Source of the DNA: a candidate division KSB1 bacterium
GTDB taxonomy: Bacteria > Zhuqueibacterota > Zhuqueibacteria > JANLFK01 > Oleimicrobiaceae
Assembly (NCBI GenBank): GCA_024655945.1
Contig: JANLFK010000009.1
Location: forward strand, 88,353-152,352
Direction: 5' to 3'
DNA length: 64,000 nt
Position 1 is the stretch's first letter. Each line of letters begins with the position of its first letter. This document shows positions 52,567 through 61,521 of this stretch, piece after piece. The notes below the pieces were generated by a model. The model saw nothing but the letters and a program-made list of their open reading frames with translations, did not search any database and was not told the origin of the DNA. The position numbers and the translations under genes were made by a program.

Positions 52567-54405
52567 GTGCGCATACCTGATGACAAGATCAATGAGGTGC
52601 GGGCGGCATCCGATATCGTTGAAGTCGTCTCTGCCTACCTTACCCTGAAGAAGAGAGGTCAGAACTACTTCGGCCTCTGCCCTTTCCACACTGAGAAGAC
52701 CCCCTCCTTTGCTGTCAACCCCCAGCGGCAGATCTTTCGCTGCTTCGGCTGTGGCGCAGGTGGCAATGTCTTCACCTTTCTCATGCGCATGGAGAACATC
52801 ACCTTCCCGGAAGCGGTCCTCCGCCTGGCGCAGCGCGCCGGCATCTCCATTAGCCTGGAGCGCCTGGATGAGGAGGAGGCGCGCGCACGAGAAGCGGTGT
52901 ATGCGGCCAACCGAATGGCGGCTGAGTTCTTCTACCGGAACCTCATCAAGGCGCCGGAAGGCGCTGTGGCGCGCTCCTATTTGCAGGCCAGACGCCTGGA
53001 GCTCGAGCCACTGGGCAAGTTTGGCCTCGGCTATGCATTGGACCGTTGGGACGGGCTGCTCTCCTACGCGGCGACAAAGAGCATGAGTACCGAGGTGCTG
53101 CTTGCAGCCGGCCTTATCATCTCGCGGCCCGATGGCGGCTACTACGACCGTTTCCGGCACCGGCTGATGTTCCCGATCTTCGACCTCATGGGCAAGATTG
53201 TCGGCTTTGGCGGTCGCCGGCTCAAGGAGGAGGAGGCGGCAAAGTACATCAACTCGCCGGAGACCATAGTCCACAAGAAGGGCGCCATTCTCTATGGCCT
53301 GTACCAGACCAAGGAGTTCATCCGGCAGGCGAATTCGGCAATTCTGGTAGAAGGGTACATCGACCTCTTGAGCCTGTTCCAGCGGGGCATTCGCAATGTG
53401 GTTGCCTCTTCGGGCACGGCGCTCACCGAGGAGCAGGCGGGGCTGCTCGCCCGCTACTGCCAGGAGGTGGTGGTCCTGTACGACGCGGATTCCGCCGGCT
53501 CTTCGGCGGCCATCAGAGGCGCCGACATTCTCATTGCCCGCGGGCTGGACGTGAGGGTGGCGCGCCTGCCTGCCGGCCACGACCCGGACACTTTCGTCAA
53601 TGAACGGGACGCCGAAGCGGTAGTTGCCCTGGTCAATGAGGCGAAGAGCTTGGTGGAGTTCAAGATCGAGGCGCTCCGCCAGGCTGGCTTTTTCGAAACC
53701 CCGGAGAAGAAGGCGCGAGCCATCCATTCGGTGGTGGAGTCGATCGCCGTGATCCCAGACGAAATCAAGCGCAGTCTCGTCGCGCAGCAGGTGGCTCAGA
53801 TGCTGGGCATGGAGGAGCGCGTGATCGGCGCGGCGGTAAACCGCTTGCGCCGCGGAGAAAGATGGGACACGGGCCGTGTTGCAGGCACCGGCGGCGCGGC
53901 ACTGAGCGCCACCCGCGGCGAACTGGCGGAGAAAGCGCTGGTGGCGATGATGGTGCGCACGCCGGAGACCGTGCCGACAATACGGCAGCACCTTGCCGCA
54001 GAAGACTTTCGCCATCCAGGGCTGCATGGCTTTGTGGCCGAGCTGTGGCAGGCCGCCGACGAAGGACGGCCATTTGAGCCGACCGCCAGCGTCAGCTTCC
54101 ACGCAGATCCGGAGGTGGCCTGCCTGGTGGTGGCAGCCATGGCGGAACAGGACGAACGCTCCGCCCTCTCGCCAGCCGAGCAGGGGAAGCTCATGCGCGA
54201 CTTCATCATCACGCTGCGCCGGCGCCCTTTAGAGGAGCAGATGCAGGCAGTGCGCGCGCAGATCAAAGAACTGCAGGGAGCCAAGAAGAGCACCAGCCAG
54301 GCCATCGCCCGCTACAAGGAGCTGGTGGATGCCCTGAAAGCCGTGGAAACCATGTTCGACCAGGGCAAGTCGACTTTGCCGCAAGACGATCCGCAGCCGT
54401 GGTGA
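52567..54405 (+). CDS. dnaG: DNA primase
   Basis: Synthesises RNA primers at the replication fork. The 612-residue protein has the N-terminal CHC2 zinc finger (LCPFHTEKTPSF...FRCFGCGAGG: Cys38, His41, Cys59, Cys62), the TOPRIM core (ILVEGYIDLLSLFQRGI, VVVLYDADSAGSSAA) and a C-terminal helicase-binding-like region with a coiled tail (EEQMQAVRAQIKELQG). GTG 52567 with ACAAGG upstream gives the family-typical start RIPDDKINEVRAASDIVEVV. The usual rpsU-dnaG-rpoD neighbours are not present here. Confidence 0.95.
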   Translation: MRIPDDKINEVRAASDIVEVVSAYLTLKKRGQNYFGLCPFHTEKTPSFAVNPQRQIFRCFGCGAGGNVFTFLMRMENITFPEAVLRLAQRAGISISLERLDEEEARAREAVYAANRMAAEFFYRNLIKAPEGAVARSYLQARRLELEPLGKFGLGYALDRWDGLLSYAATKSMSTEVLLAAGLIISRPDGGYYDRFRHRLMFPIFDLMGKIVGFGGRRLKEEEAAKYINSPETIVHKKGAILYGLYQTKEFIRQANSAILVEGYIDLLSLFQRGIRNVVASSGTALTEEQAGLLARYCQEVVVLYDADSAGSSAAIRGADILIARGLDVRVARLPAGHDPDTFVNERDAEAVVALVNEAKSLVEFKIEALRQAGFFETPEKKARAIHSVVESIAVIPDEIKRSLVAQQVAQMLGMEERVIGAAVNRLRRGERWDTGRVAGTGGAALSATRGELAEKALVAMMVRTPETVPTIRQHLAAEDFRHPGLHGFVAELWQAADEGRPFEPTASVSFHADPEVACLVVAAMAEQDERSALSPAEQGKLMRDFIITLRRRPLEEQMQAVRAQIKELQGAKKSTSQAIARYKELVDALKAVETMFDQGKSTLPQDDPQPW

Positions 54406-54457
54406 GCGAAATCGGCTGGCAGGCACAGGGAAAAAGCGCTTGAAATTGAGGGCGGAA

Positions 54458-55585
54458 ATGTCTAAACTTGCCAGCGCCACAAGCGCGCTGCTTCGCAGCC
54501 GCACCCGAAGGGTCATGGTCGGCGATGTGGCCATAGGCGGCGGGGCGCCAGTGTCGGTGCAGTCGATGACCAAGACGTACACCGCCGATGTAGCCGCCAC
54601 CATCGCCCAGATTCAACGCCTGCAGGAGGCAGGGTGCGAGATCGTACGGGTGGCCGTGCCAGACCAGGAGGCGGCTGAGGCCCTTCCTCGCCTGGTGCGA
54701 CAGTGCAAGCTGCCTGTGGTAGCCGATATCCATTTCGACTACCGGCTTGCCATAGCGGCTCTGCAGGCTGGGGTGCACAAGCTGCGCATCAACCCTGGCA
54801 ACATCGGTGGCGCAGAACGGGCCAAGAAGGTGCTGCGAGAGGCCAAGGAGCGCGGCGTGCCGGTGCGCATTGGGGTAAACGCCGGCTCGCTGGAGAAAGA
54901 CCTCTACGAGCGCCACGGCGGCGCGCCGCCCGAAGCACTGGTGGCCAGCGCCTTGCGGCAGGTGGAGCTCTGCCAGGACATCGGCTTCGACGACATTGTC
55001 CTGTCGCTCAAGGCCTCGGATGTGCTCACTACCATCGAGGCGTACCGGCTCATCGCCCGGCACGTGGACTTTCCGCTCCACCTGGGCATCACCGAAGCTG
55101 GCACCCGGTGGACCGGGACCGTCAAGTCGGCAGTAGGCATTGGGGTGCTTTTGGCCGAGGGGATCGGCGACACCATCCGCGTCTCGTTGGCGGGCGACCC
55201 GGTCGAGGAGGTGCGGGTCGGCTGGGAGATTCTCAAGAGCCTGCGCCTGCGCAAACGTGGGGTGACCGTCATCGCCTGCCCGACCTGTGGCCGCACCGAG
55301 GTGGATGTGGCCGCAATCGCCGAGGAGTTAGGGCGCCGGCTGGCTGCCGTGGACAAGGAGCTGACCGTGGCGGTGATGGGGTGCGCCGTCAATGGGCCAG
55401 GCGAGGCGAAAGAGGCCGACGTGGGGGTGGCGTGCGGAAAAAAAGCAGCCCTCCTCTTTCGCCGGGGCACTGTGGTCGGCAAAATCCGCGAAGAGGAAAT
55501 TGTCGAACGTCTCCTGCGAGAGGTAGAGGAGTGGCCGTCTGTCGGTCACGCAGGGCCAACAACCAGCAGAGAAGAGGTGCTATGA
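54458..55585 (+). CDS. ispG: 4-hydroxy-3-methylbut-2-enyl diphosphate synthase
   Basis: Iron-sulfur enzyme of the MEP isoprenoid pathway, converting MEcPP to HMBPP. The 375-residue protein has the barrel start VMVGDVAIGGGAPVSVQSMT, CEIVRVAVPDQEAAEAL, VVADIHFDYRLAIAAL, KLRINPGNIGG, PVRIGVNAGSLEKDL, the cluster domain with CPTCGRTEVDV and VMGCAVNGPGEAKEADVGVA. The three cluster Cys and a Glu are present. ATG 54458 is preferred over TTG 54440. Its stop overlaps the next gene as ATGA. Confidence 0.95.
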   Translation: MSKLASATSALLRSRTRRVMVGDVAIGGGAPVSVQSMTKTYTADVAATIAQIQRLQEAGCEIVRVAVPDQEAAEALPRLVRQCKLPVVADIHFDYRLAIAALQAGVHKLRINPGNIGGAERAKKVLREAKERGVPVRIGVNAGSLEKDLYERHGGAPPEALVASALRQVELCQDIGFDDIVLSLKASDVLTTIEAYRLIARHVDFPLHLGITEAGTRWTGTVKSAVGIGVLLAEGIGDTIRVSLAGDPVEEVRVGWEILKSLRLRKRGVTVIACPTCGRTEVDVAAIAEELGRRLAAVDKELTVAVMGCAVNGPGEAKEADVGVACGKKAALLFRRGTVVGKIREEEIVERLLREVEEWPSVGHAGPTTSREEVL

Positions 55586-57291
55586 CGGCAACTGGAGAGA
55601 CCACCTTAGTGCTTGGCGGCGCTGGCCTGGTGGGGTTTCAGGTGTGCCGGCGCATCGCCAAGGATCTGAAGCCAGCACGGCTGGTGGTTGCCTCCCTCTA
55701 TCAAAGGGAGGTGCGAGAGGCAATCAAAGAGCTGCAGAAGGAGTTTCCCCACATCCAATTCGAGGGGTGTTGGGGCAACGTCTTCACCAGAGCCGAATTC
55801 TCCCATCGCGACCGGGCGGAGATCTTAGAAAGCCACAGCTGGCGGCGCGCCATCTTCGACGACGTATTCGGCGACAAGGAGGCGGCCTTCAGCACTTCCC
55901 GCCTGGTGGAGATCATCCTGCAGTACAAACCAGCCATTATCGTCGACACCATCAACACCGCCACCGGCATCAGCTATCAGGACGTGCATACCACTTCGCT
56001 GGAGATCGCGCATCTGCTGCGCCGCAAGTGGGATGAGGCGGCAAGCAGAGGCGAAAGCGAACTGCACCTCAGCAAGGCCGATGTGCGACTCATCGAGACG
56101 CTGCTGGTCAGCCAGTCCATTCCGCAACTGATTCGGCATGTGCAACTCATCTGGGACGCCATGGTGCAGGTGGGCACGCGCGTGCTCGTCAAGGTCGGCA
56201 CCACCGGCACCGGCGGCATGGGGCTCAACATCCCCTATACCCATAGCGAGGACAAACCCAGCGCGCGCCTGATGTCCAAGACTGCGGTGGCCTTTGCCCA
56301 CACGGGGTTGCTCTTCCTGCTGGCACGCACGCCAGGCGGGCCGATCGTCAAGGAGCTCAAACCGGCGGCGATGATCGGCTATCGCAAGGTCGACTATCGT
56401 ACCATCCGCCGCTACAACACGCCGGTCAAGGTGTTCGCCAGCAAAGTGGAGCCCTTGGAAAACGAGATCGACCTTACGCCACGCAAGGACTTTGCCGAGG
56501 CCGGCGAGCTGATGATGGTGGGCGTGGATACCGGCGAGAACGGTTTCTTCACCCTGGGTGAATTCGAGGCAATCACCTCCATGTACCAGATGGAGTTTGT
56601 CACCCCCGAGGAGATCGCGCAGAATGTGGTCCTGGAAATCAAAGGGAGCAACACCGGCAAGGATGTGATTGCGGCCATCGACGGCGCAGTAATGGACCCC
56701 AGCTACCGCGCCGGATACTTGCGCCAGCCGGTGATCAACGAGATGCAGGCCTTGGAGAAGCGCACCAATTCGCACAGTGTGGCCCTCGGGCAACTGGGCC
56801 CCCCGGAGTTGTCCAAGCTGCTGTACGAGGCGCATCTTCTCAAAGTCAAGTACAAGACGCTGGAGGCAGTGGTGGCGCAGGATCCGCAGGAGATTTCCCG
56901 CGCCTTGCTCAACTACCTGAAGCGGCACCCCATCCGCAATGTGATTACCTCTATTGGCGTGCCCATTCTCCTGCCTGACGGCAAGCACATCGTCCGTGGG
57001 CCACACCTGAACATTCCCGAGTACCGCGGGCAATGGACAGTGCCGGTGACGCCGGAGGCCGTGGAACGGTGGGCAGCAAAGGGATGGGTCGACTTGCGCC
57101 CGCAGAACTGGGCACTGTGGCAGGAACGCTTCCGGGTGATGCTGCGCTCGGCAGCGGGATTTGTCGGCGAGGGGTCAGCGGCGTTTGGGCTGTCGACGTA
57201 CCTGTGGAAGGAGATCCGCATCGGTGAAGTGGTCGGGTGGATTTTCAACAACGACCCGAAGATCGCCGGCTACCGCATCAAGGCGCTGTAG
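55582..57291 (+). CDS. Large NAD(P)-binding Rossmann-fold protein, function unknown
   Basis: A 569-residue soluble protein. The N-terminus TTLVLGGAGLVGFQVCRRIA is a clear dinucleotide-binding fold as in epimerases and short-chain dehydrogenases, but the rest (FEGCWGNVFTRAEFSHRDRA, YKPAIIVDTINTATGISYQD, VKVGTTGTGGMGLNIPYTHS, MIGYRKVDYRTIRRYN, VLEIKGSNTGKDVIAAIDGA) does not match a family I know. The catalytic YxxxK of the dehydrogenases is not evident. The ATG overlaps the ispG stop (ATGA), so expression is coupled to isoprenoid synthesis. The frame is open upstream through ispG but is not coding there. Confidence 0.65.
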   Translation: MTATGETTLVLGGAGLVGFQVCRRIAKDLKPARLVVASLYQREVREAIKELQKEFPHIQFEGCWGNVFTRAEFSHRDRAEILESHSWRRAIFDDVFGDKEAAFSTSRLVEIILQYKPAIIVDTINTATGISYQDVHTTSLEIAHLLRRKWDEAASRGESELHLSKADVRLIETLLVSQSIPQLIRHVQLIWDAMVQVGTRVLVKVGTTGTGGMGLNIPYTHSEDKPSARLMSKTAVAFAHTGLLFLLARTPGGPIVKELKPAAMIGYRKVDYRTIRRYNTPVKVFASKVEPLENEIDLTPRKDFAEAGELMMVGVDTGENGFFTLGEFEAITSMYQMEFVTPEEIAQNVVLEIKGSNTGKDVIAAIDGAVMDPSYRAGYLRQPVINEMQALEKRTNSHSVALGQLGPPELSKLLYEAHLLKVKYKTLEAVVAQDPQEISRALLNYLKRHPIRNVITSIGVPILLPDGKHIVRGPHLNIPEYRGQWTVPVTPEAVERWAAKGWVDLRPQNWALWQERFRVMLRSAAGFVGEGSAAFGLSTYLWKEIRIGEVVGWIFNNDPKIAGYRIKAL

Positions 57292-58369
57292 GGCCGTCTG
57301 GCTCCTACTCGGGTCGCTGGCCTGGGGAGGTAGCTTCCTGCCAGTGCAGGGCCTGGCTCAGCCTGTGGAGACGCGCCCGTTGGTTGTGTACAGCAATCCG
57401 CGGACGTGGCAGGCAGACTTTGTGTGGAAGGGAGTGGTTAAACCTTCCAGTAGGCAGGGTGAGGCGCCACGCCCAGGCAAGGGCGGCGAAACGGCAAGGC
57501 TGTACGTGTGGGTCAGTCGTCCCCGCACCTGGGATGAGCAGTGGGCACATGAGCCACAGTGGAAGGGGACAAGACCCACCATGTCGATCTTGGAGCCCGC
57601 GCATGGCAACCGCATCGATGTGTGGGCCAAAGATGTGACCCCCGGCGGCGACTCGCTCGTCATCCGCCGCAGCATGCGAATCACCTCGTTCGAGGTCGAT
57701 TACGCCATCGACCCGCAGCGCGTCGGACCCTATGACCGGCGGAGCCAGGTGGTACGTCGCTACACTGGGTCAGAAGGCGGGATTCAGGCGGGCGGCGAGG
57801 TGCGCAGGACCGCGCGCGAGGTGGTTGGCGAGGAACGGAACCCTTACTTGCGCGCCAGACTCATCTTCAGGTGGATCGTAGCCAACATGAGCTACGTGGA
57901 AAGGTCGGAGCGCCACGATGCGTTGGAGGGGTTGCTGGCGCGCCGTGGCGACAGCGCGCAGCTGGCAATGGTCTTTGTCGCCATGTGCCGCGCGCTGGAC
58001 ATCCCGGCGCGCCTGGTCTGTGGGCACTGGACCACTGGCGACCGTGGCGCGCACGTCTGGGCGGAATTCTACCTTCCCAACTACGGCTGGGTACCTGCCG
58101 ATCCGGCCTCTGCTGAGCTCGCCAGTCCTCAGGAGGCAGGAGAGCAAGTGCTCAAACGCTTCTTCGCTCACGTGGACAACGAGCGCATCGTCATTTCCAA
58201 AGGGACGAACATCATGCTGTGGCCACGGGTGACTGGGAAGTGGCTCAAGGACTTTGGCATAGAGGCAAACGGCACAGTGCGCTTCATGCTGATCGCTGAC
58301 TTTGCCCTGCAAGGTGGGGAAGGCAAGGTGAAGCACAGCTTTGTCTGGTCATTCGAAGAGAGAGATTGA
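57224..58369 (+). CDS. Exported transglutaminase-like protein with Ser at the catalytic Cys position
   Basis: An exported 381-residue protein with a signal-like hydrophobic segment (AVWLLLGSLAWGGSFLPVQG) and a C-terminal transglutaminase-like domain (about 220-330). The usual catalytic Cys motif reads ARRGDSAQLAMVF here, so the nucleophile position is Ser244 (AGC, 57953-57955), while His277 (GAHVWAEFYL) and Asp293 (WVPADPAS) are kept. The family is involved in peptide-bond or isopeptide chemistry; with Ser it may be inactive or altered. The start is uncertain: GTG 57224 with AAGGAG 10 bases upstream is my choice; it overlaps the previous gene by 68 bases. Confidence 0.65.
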   Translation: MKWSGGFSTTTRRSPATASRRCRAVWLLLGSLAWGGSFLPVQGLAQPVETRPLVVYSNPRTWQADFVWKGVVKPSSRQGEAPRPGKGGETARLYVWVSRPRTWDEQWAHEPQWKGTRPTMSILEPAHGNRIDVWAKDVTPGGDSLVIRRSMRITSFEVDYAIDPQRVGPYDRRSQVVRRYTGSEGGIQAGGEVRRTAREVVGEERNPYLRARLIFRWIVANMSYVERSERHDALEGLLARRGDSAQLAMVFVAMCRALDIPARLVCGHWTTGDRGAHVWAEFYLPNYGWVPADPASAELASPQEAGEQVLKRFFAHVDNERIVISKGTNIMLWPRVTGKWLKDFGIEANGTVRFMLIADFALQGGEGKVKHSFVWSFEERD

Positions 58370-58390
58370 GACGACGAGCGGAGAGGATGG

Positions 58391-60064
58391 ATGCAGCAAC
58401 TGGTCGAGTGTGTACCGAACTTTAGCGAGGGGAGAAATGGCGCCGTCATCGATGCCATTACCCGGGAGATTGCCGACACCGAGGGCGTTAAGCTACTCGA
58501 TGTCGATCCAGGAGCCGATACCAATCGCACCGTGGTGACGTTTGTGGGCACGCCGGCAGGGGTAGTGGAGGCTGCCTTCAAGGCGATCCGACGGGCCGCC
58601 GAGCTCATCGACATGAGCAAACACCGCGGCGCCCACCCGCGCATCGGTGCTACCGATGTGTGCCCTTTTGTTCCCTTAGCTGGGTGCACCATGGGCGACT
58701 GCGTGGCGTTGGCGCGCCAATTGGGTGCCCGTGTCGGCGAGGAACTGGGCATCCCGGTTTATCTTTATGAAGAGGCTGCCACCCGTCCGGAACGGAAGAA
58801 TTTGGCGGACATCCGCCAGGGAGAATACGAGGGCCTGCCAGCCAAGCTCAAGGACCCGGCCTGGGCGCCGGATTTCGGGCCGGCGGTATTCAACCCCAAG
58901 ACCGGGGCCACGGTCATCGGCGCGCGTGAATTCCTCATTGCCTACAACATTAATCTCAATACCCGCGACCGCCGCCTGGCCCAGGAGATCGCCTTGAACA
59001 TCCGCGAGAGCGGCCGTTTGCAGCGCGACGCAGAGGGCAACATCCTTCGCGATGAGCAGGGCAACGCGCTGCGCAAGCCCGGCAAGTTTCAGGCGGTCAA
59101 AGCGGTTGGCTGGTACATCCCCGAGTACAAACAGGCCCAGGTGTCCATCAATTTGGTGAACTACAAGGTCACGCCGCCCCATGTGGTCTTCGACGAGGTG
59201 TGCCGCGAGGCCGAACTGTTGGGGTTGCGCGTCACCGGCAGCGAGCTGGTAGGGCTCATTCCCCTGGAGGCGCTGCTCATGGCCGGGCGCTACTACCTGG
59301 AGAAGCAGGGGCGCTCGTCAGGGCTCCCGGAGAGGGACTTGGTGGACATCGCCGTTCGCTCACTTGGTCTCAACGATATCTCGCACTTTGAGCCGGAGAG
59401 GAAAATCATCGAATACCAGATGGGGGAGCGACGTGGGCCGCTGGTGCGCATGGGCGTGGCGGACTTTGTCGATGAGCTCTCCACCGAGTCGCCCGCGCCT
59501 GGCGGTGGCAGTGTGGCGGCGCTCGCCGGTGCGTTGGCCGCGGCTCTGGCAGCCATGGTGGCCAACCTGAGCGTGGGCAAAAAGGGATACGAAGGGGTGG
59601 CCAGTGAGTTGAAGGAGGTGGCTACCAGGGCACAGGAGCTCAAGGATGCCCTGTTAGCAGCCGTGGACGAAGACACCCGCGCCTTCAATCGCGTGATGGA
59701 CGCGTTCGCTTTGCCAAAGAACACCGAGGAGCAGAAGCAGGCGCGCCAGGCCGCCATTCAGGAGGCAACCCGCGGCGCAACCCAGGTGCCGCTGCAGGTG
59801 ATGCAGCATGCGGTACAAGCCTTGGAACTGGCAGCGCCGGTGGCAGAGAAAGGGATGAGCAGTGCTGCCAGCGACGCTGGCGTCTCGGCCCTCATGGCCA
59901 GGGCTGCCGTGGAAGCGGCGGCACTCAACGTGCGCATCAATCTTGGCTCGCTGGAGGATCAAGAATTTGTCGCCACAAGCAGGGCCTCTGCAGAGCATCT
60001 GGTTACCGTGGCGCGCAGTCTTGCCGAGCGCGTGCTGAGTGCCGTTGAGGGTAAGCTCTCCTGA
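58391..60064 (+). CDS. ftcD: Glutamate formimidoyltransferase / formimido-THF cyclodeaminase fusion
   Basis: Bifunctional folate enzyme of histidine or purine breakdown: it moves the formimino group to tetrahydrofolate and then releases ammonia to give methenyl-THF. The 557-residue protein has the transferase part (about 1-300: LVECVPNFSEGRNGAVIDAI, DMSKHRGAHPRIGATDVCPF, FLIAYNINLNTRD) and the cyclodeaminase part (about 350-557: VDELSTESPAPGGGSVAALA, MDAFALPKNTEEQKQARQAA, AALNVRINLGSL). The same fusion is found in mammals and some bacteria. ATG 58391 follows GGAGAGGATGG. Histidine-degradation partners are not in the window. Confidence 0.95.
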   Translation: MQQLVECVPNFSEGRNGAVIDAITREIADTEGVKLLDVDPGADTNRTVVTFVGTPAGVVEAAFKAIRRAAELIDMSKHRGAHPRIGATDVCPFVPLAGCTMGDCVALARQLGARVGEELGIPVYLYEEAATRPERKNLADIRQGEYEGLPAKLKDPAWAPDFGPAVFNPKTGATVIGAREFLIAYNINLNTRDRRLAQEIALNIRESGRLQRDAEGNILRDEQGNALRKPGKFQAVKAVGWYIPEYKQAQVSINLVNYKVTPPHVVFDEVCREAELLGLRVTGSELVGLIPLEALLMAGRYYLEKQGRSSGLPERDLVDIAVRSLGLNDISHFEPERKIIEYQMGERRGPLVRMGVADFVDELSTESPAPGGGSVAALAGALAAALAAMVANLSVGKKGYEGVASELKEVATRAQELKDALLAAVDEDTRAFNRVMDAFALPKNTEEQKQARQAAIQEATRGATQVPLQVMQHAVQALELAAPVAEKGMSSAASDAGVSALMARAAVEAAALNVRINLGSLEDQEFVATSRASAEHLVTVARSLAERVLSAVEGKLS

Positions 60065-60077
60065 GGAGCCGCCGCGG

Positions 60078-61511
60078 ATGGACCCCGCCCGCTTCTGGCC
60101 AGGCCTCTGTCTGGCGGCTGGCCTCTCGTTCATGGTGGCTGCCTGTCGTCCAGAGGCCCCACAGCTCACCGCGCAGGTGGAGTTGACCGCACCGTGGGTG
60201 CTGGATAGCTTGCGGGCCATGCCCGGCGTGCGCGTCGTGGCAGTGGAGGAGCGGAGTGCGTTGGTGCGCCTCAACGAGCGCCAGTTCCTGAGGCTGAGCC
60301 GGCGCGGGTATGAGCTGGCGCTGGTTGTCCCTCTGCGCCAAGCACCCCAGATCCCGTCCTGGTATCCGCAGCGTGCGCAGGTGGAAAGTCGGCTGGAGGC
60401 ACTGGCAGACTCATTTCCTCAATTGGCACTCCGAGTGCAGATTGGAAGGGCCCCGGCAGGCCACCCTGCAATTTGGGCGCTCAAGATTTCCGACAATCCT
60501 GCCAGCGAGGAAGACGAACCGGCCGCCATTTTCTATGGGGGTCTTCACGCCCAGGAGGCGCTCGGGGTGATGGCCTGCCTGCGCCTGGCAGAGAGCCTGT
60601 GCTCCCGCTACCATGCAGATAGCAGCTTGCGGAGCCTCGTGGACAATGCCGAGATTTGGGTCTTGCCTCTGCTGAATCCCGAAGGCTACGAGCTGGTGCT
60701 GAGCCGGCGGATTGCGTTTCCCTGGTGGCGCAAGAACGTGCGGGACAACAACGGCAACGGCATCTTCGAGCCGGCGTATGATGGGGTGGACCTCAATCGC
60801 AATTTCGGTTTCAACTGGGAAACAGGAGGCAGTGGCGATCCCGGCAGCTGGTACTATCGGGGCCCGCAGCCGTTTTCGGAGTGGGAGACTGCGGCCGTGG
60901 AGAGCCTGGCGGTGGCGCGGCGCTTCGTGGTGGGCATCAGCTTCCACAGTCATGGGCGGAAAGTGCTCTACCCCTGGAGCAACGCCCCTGAGCCACCCGA
61001 TGCCAAACTGCTCAAGGAAATGGCCCAATCCCTGGCGAAATCTATGCGGGCAAGCGGCGGGCACTACGAGGCGCTTCCCCTCAATGGGCAGTCAGGGCAG
61101 AGCTCGGTGTGGCTCTACGGTGCCTTGGGGACGCTAGACTTTACCGTGGAGCTGGGAACCGAGTACTTCCCTGAGGCGTCAGATGCGGAAAAGGAGTTGC
61201 GCGGTGCAGTGCAGGCCGCCATTGGCTTGCTTGCGCGACTCGCCGGTCCTGGCGTTCGTGGGCAGGTGGTGGATGCGGCTACAAAGACGCCGCTCCATGC
61301 CCACGTCGCTGTCGCAAATCTTGACAATGACGCTGTTTGGCCGCGCATGACAGACCCGAAGACTGGCCGGTTCTATCGGCTGCTGGAACCAGGCGTGTAC
61401 GAGCTGGTCGTGTCCGCCAAAGGGTACCGCCGCAGACGCCTTTCCGTACGCCTCCATGACGGGCCGGCGGTGGACAGGGTGGTCGCGCTGCAAACCGACC
61501 AGGGCACCTGA
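60078..61511 (+). CDS. Lipoprotein M14 zinc carboxypeptidase with CarboxypepD_reg-like domain
   Basis: A 477-residue surface lipoprotein (signal ending FMVAAC). The M14 domain (about 100-380) has the zinc site GGLHAQEAL (His157, Glu160) and FHSHG (His290), plus the substrate-pocket region DGVDLNRNFGFNW and the catalytic Glu358 in FTVELGTEYFP. A C-terminal CarboxypepD_reg-like beta domain follows (VRGQVVDAATKTPLHAHVAV). It probably trims C-terminal residues from peptides at the cell surface. ATG 60078 with GAGGAG upstream is chosen to give the lipoprotein signal. It follows ftcD by 13 bases. Confidence 0.9.
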   Translation: MDPARFWPGLCLAAGLSFMVAACRPEAPQLTAQVELTAPWVLDSLRAMPGVRVVAVEERSALVRLNERQFLRLSRRGYELALVVPLRQAPQIPSWYPQRAQVESRLEALADSFPQLALRVQIGRAPAGHPAIWALKISDNPASEEDEPAAIFYGGLHAQEALGVMACLRLAESLCSRYHADSSLRSLVDNAEIWVLPLLNPEGYELVLSRRIAFPWWRKNVRDNNGNGIFEPAYDGVDLNRNFGFNWETGGSGDPGSWYYRGPQPFSEWETAAVESLAVARRFVVGISFHSHGRKVLYPWSNAPEPPDAKLLKEMAQSLAKSMRASGGHYEALPLNGQSGQSSVWLYGALGTLDFTVELGTEYFPEASDAEKELRGAVQAAIGLLARLAGPGVRGQVVDAATKTPLHAHVAVANLDNDAVWPRMTDPKTGRFYRLLEPGVYELVVSAKGYRRRRLSVRLHDGPAVDRVVALQTDQGT

Positions 61512-61521
61512 GGGAGCGCTT

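Noticed and set aside
54703..55581. N-terminal extension of the Rossmann protein through ispG
   Set aside because: IspG is complete in its own frame; the Rossmann glycine motif starts right after ATG 55582.
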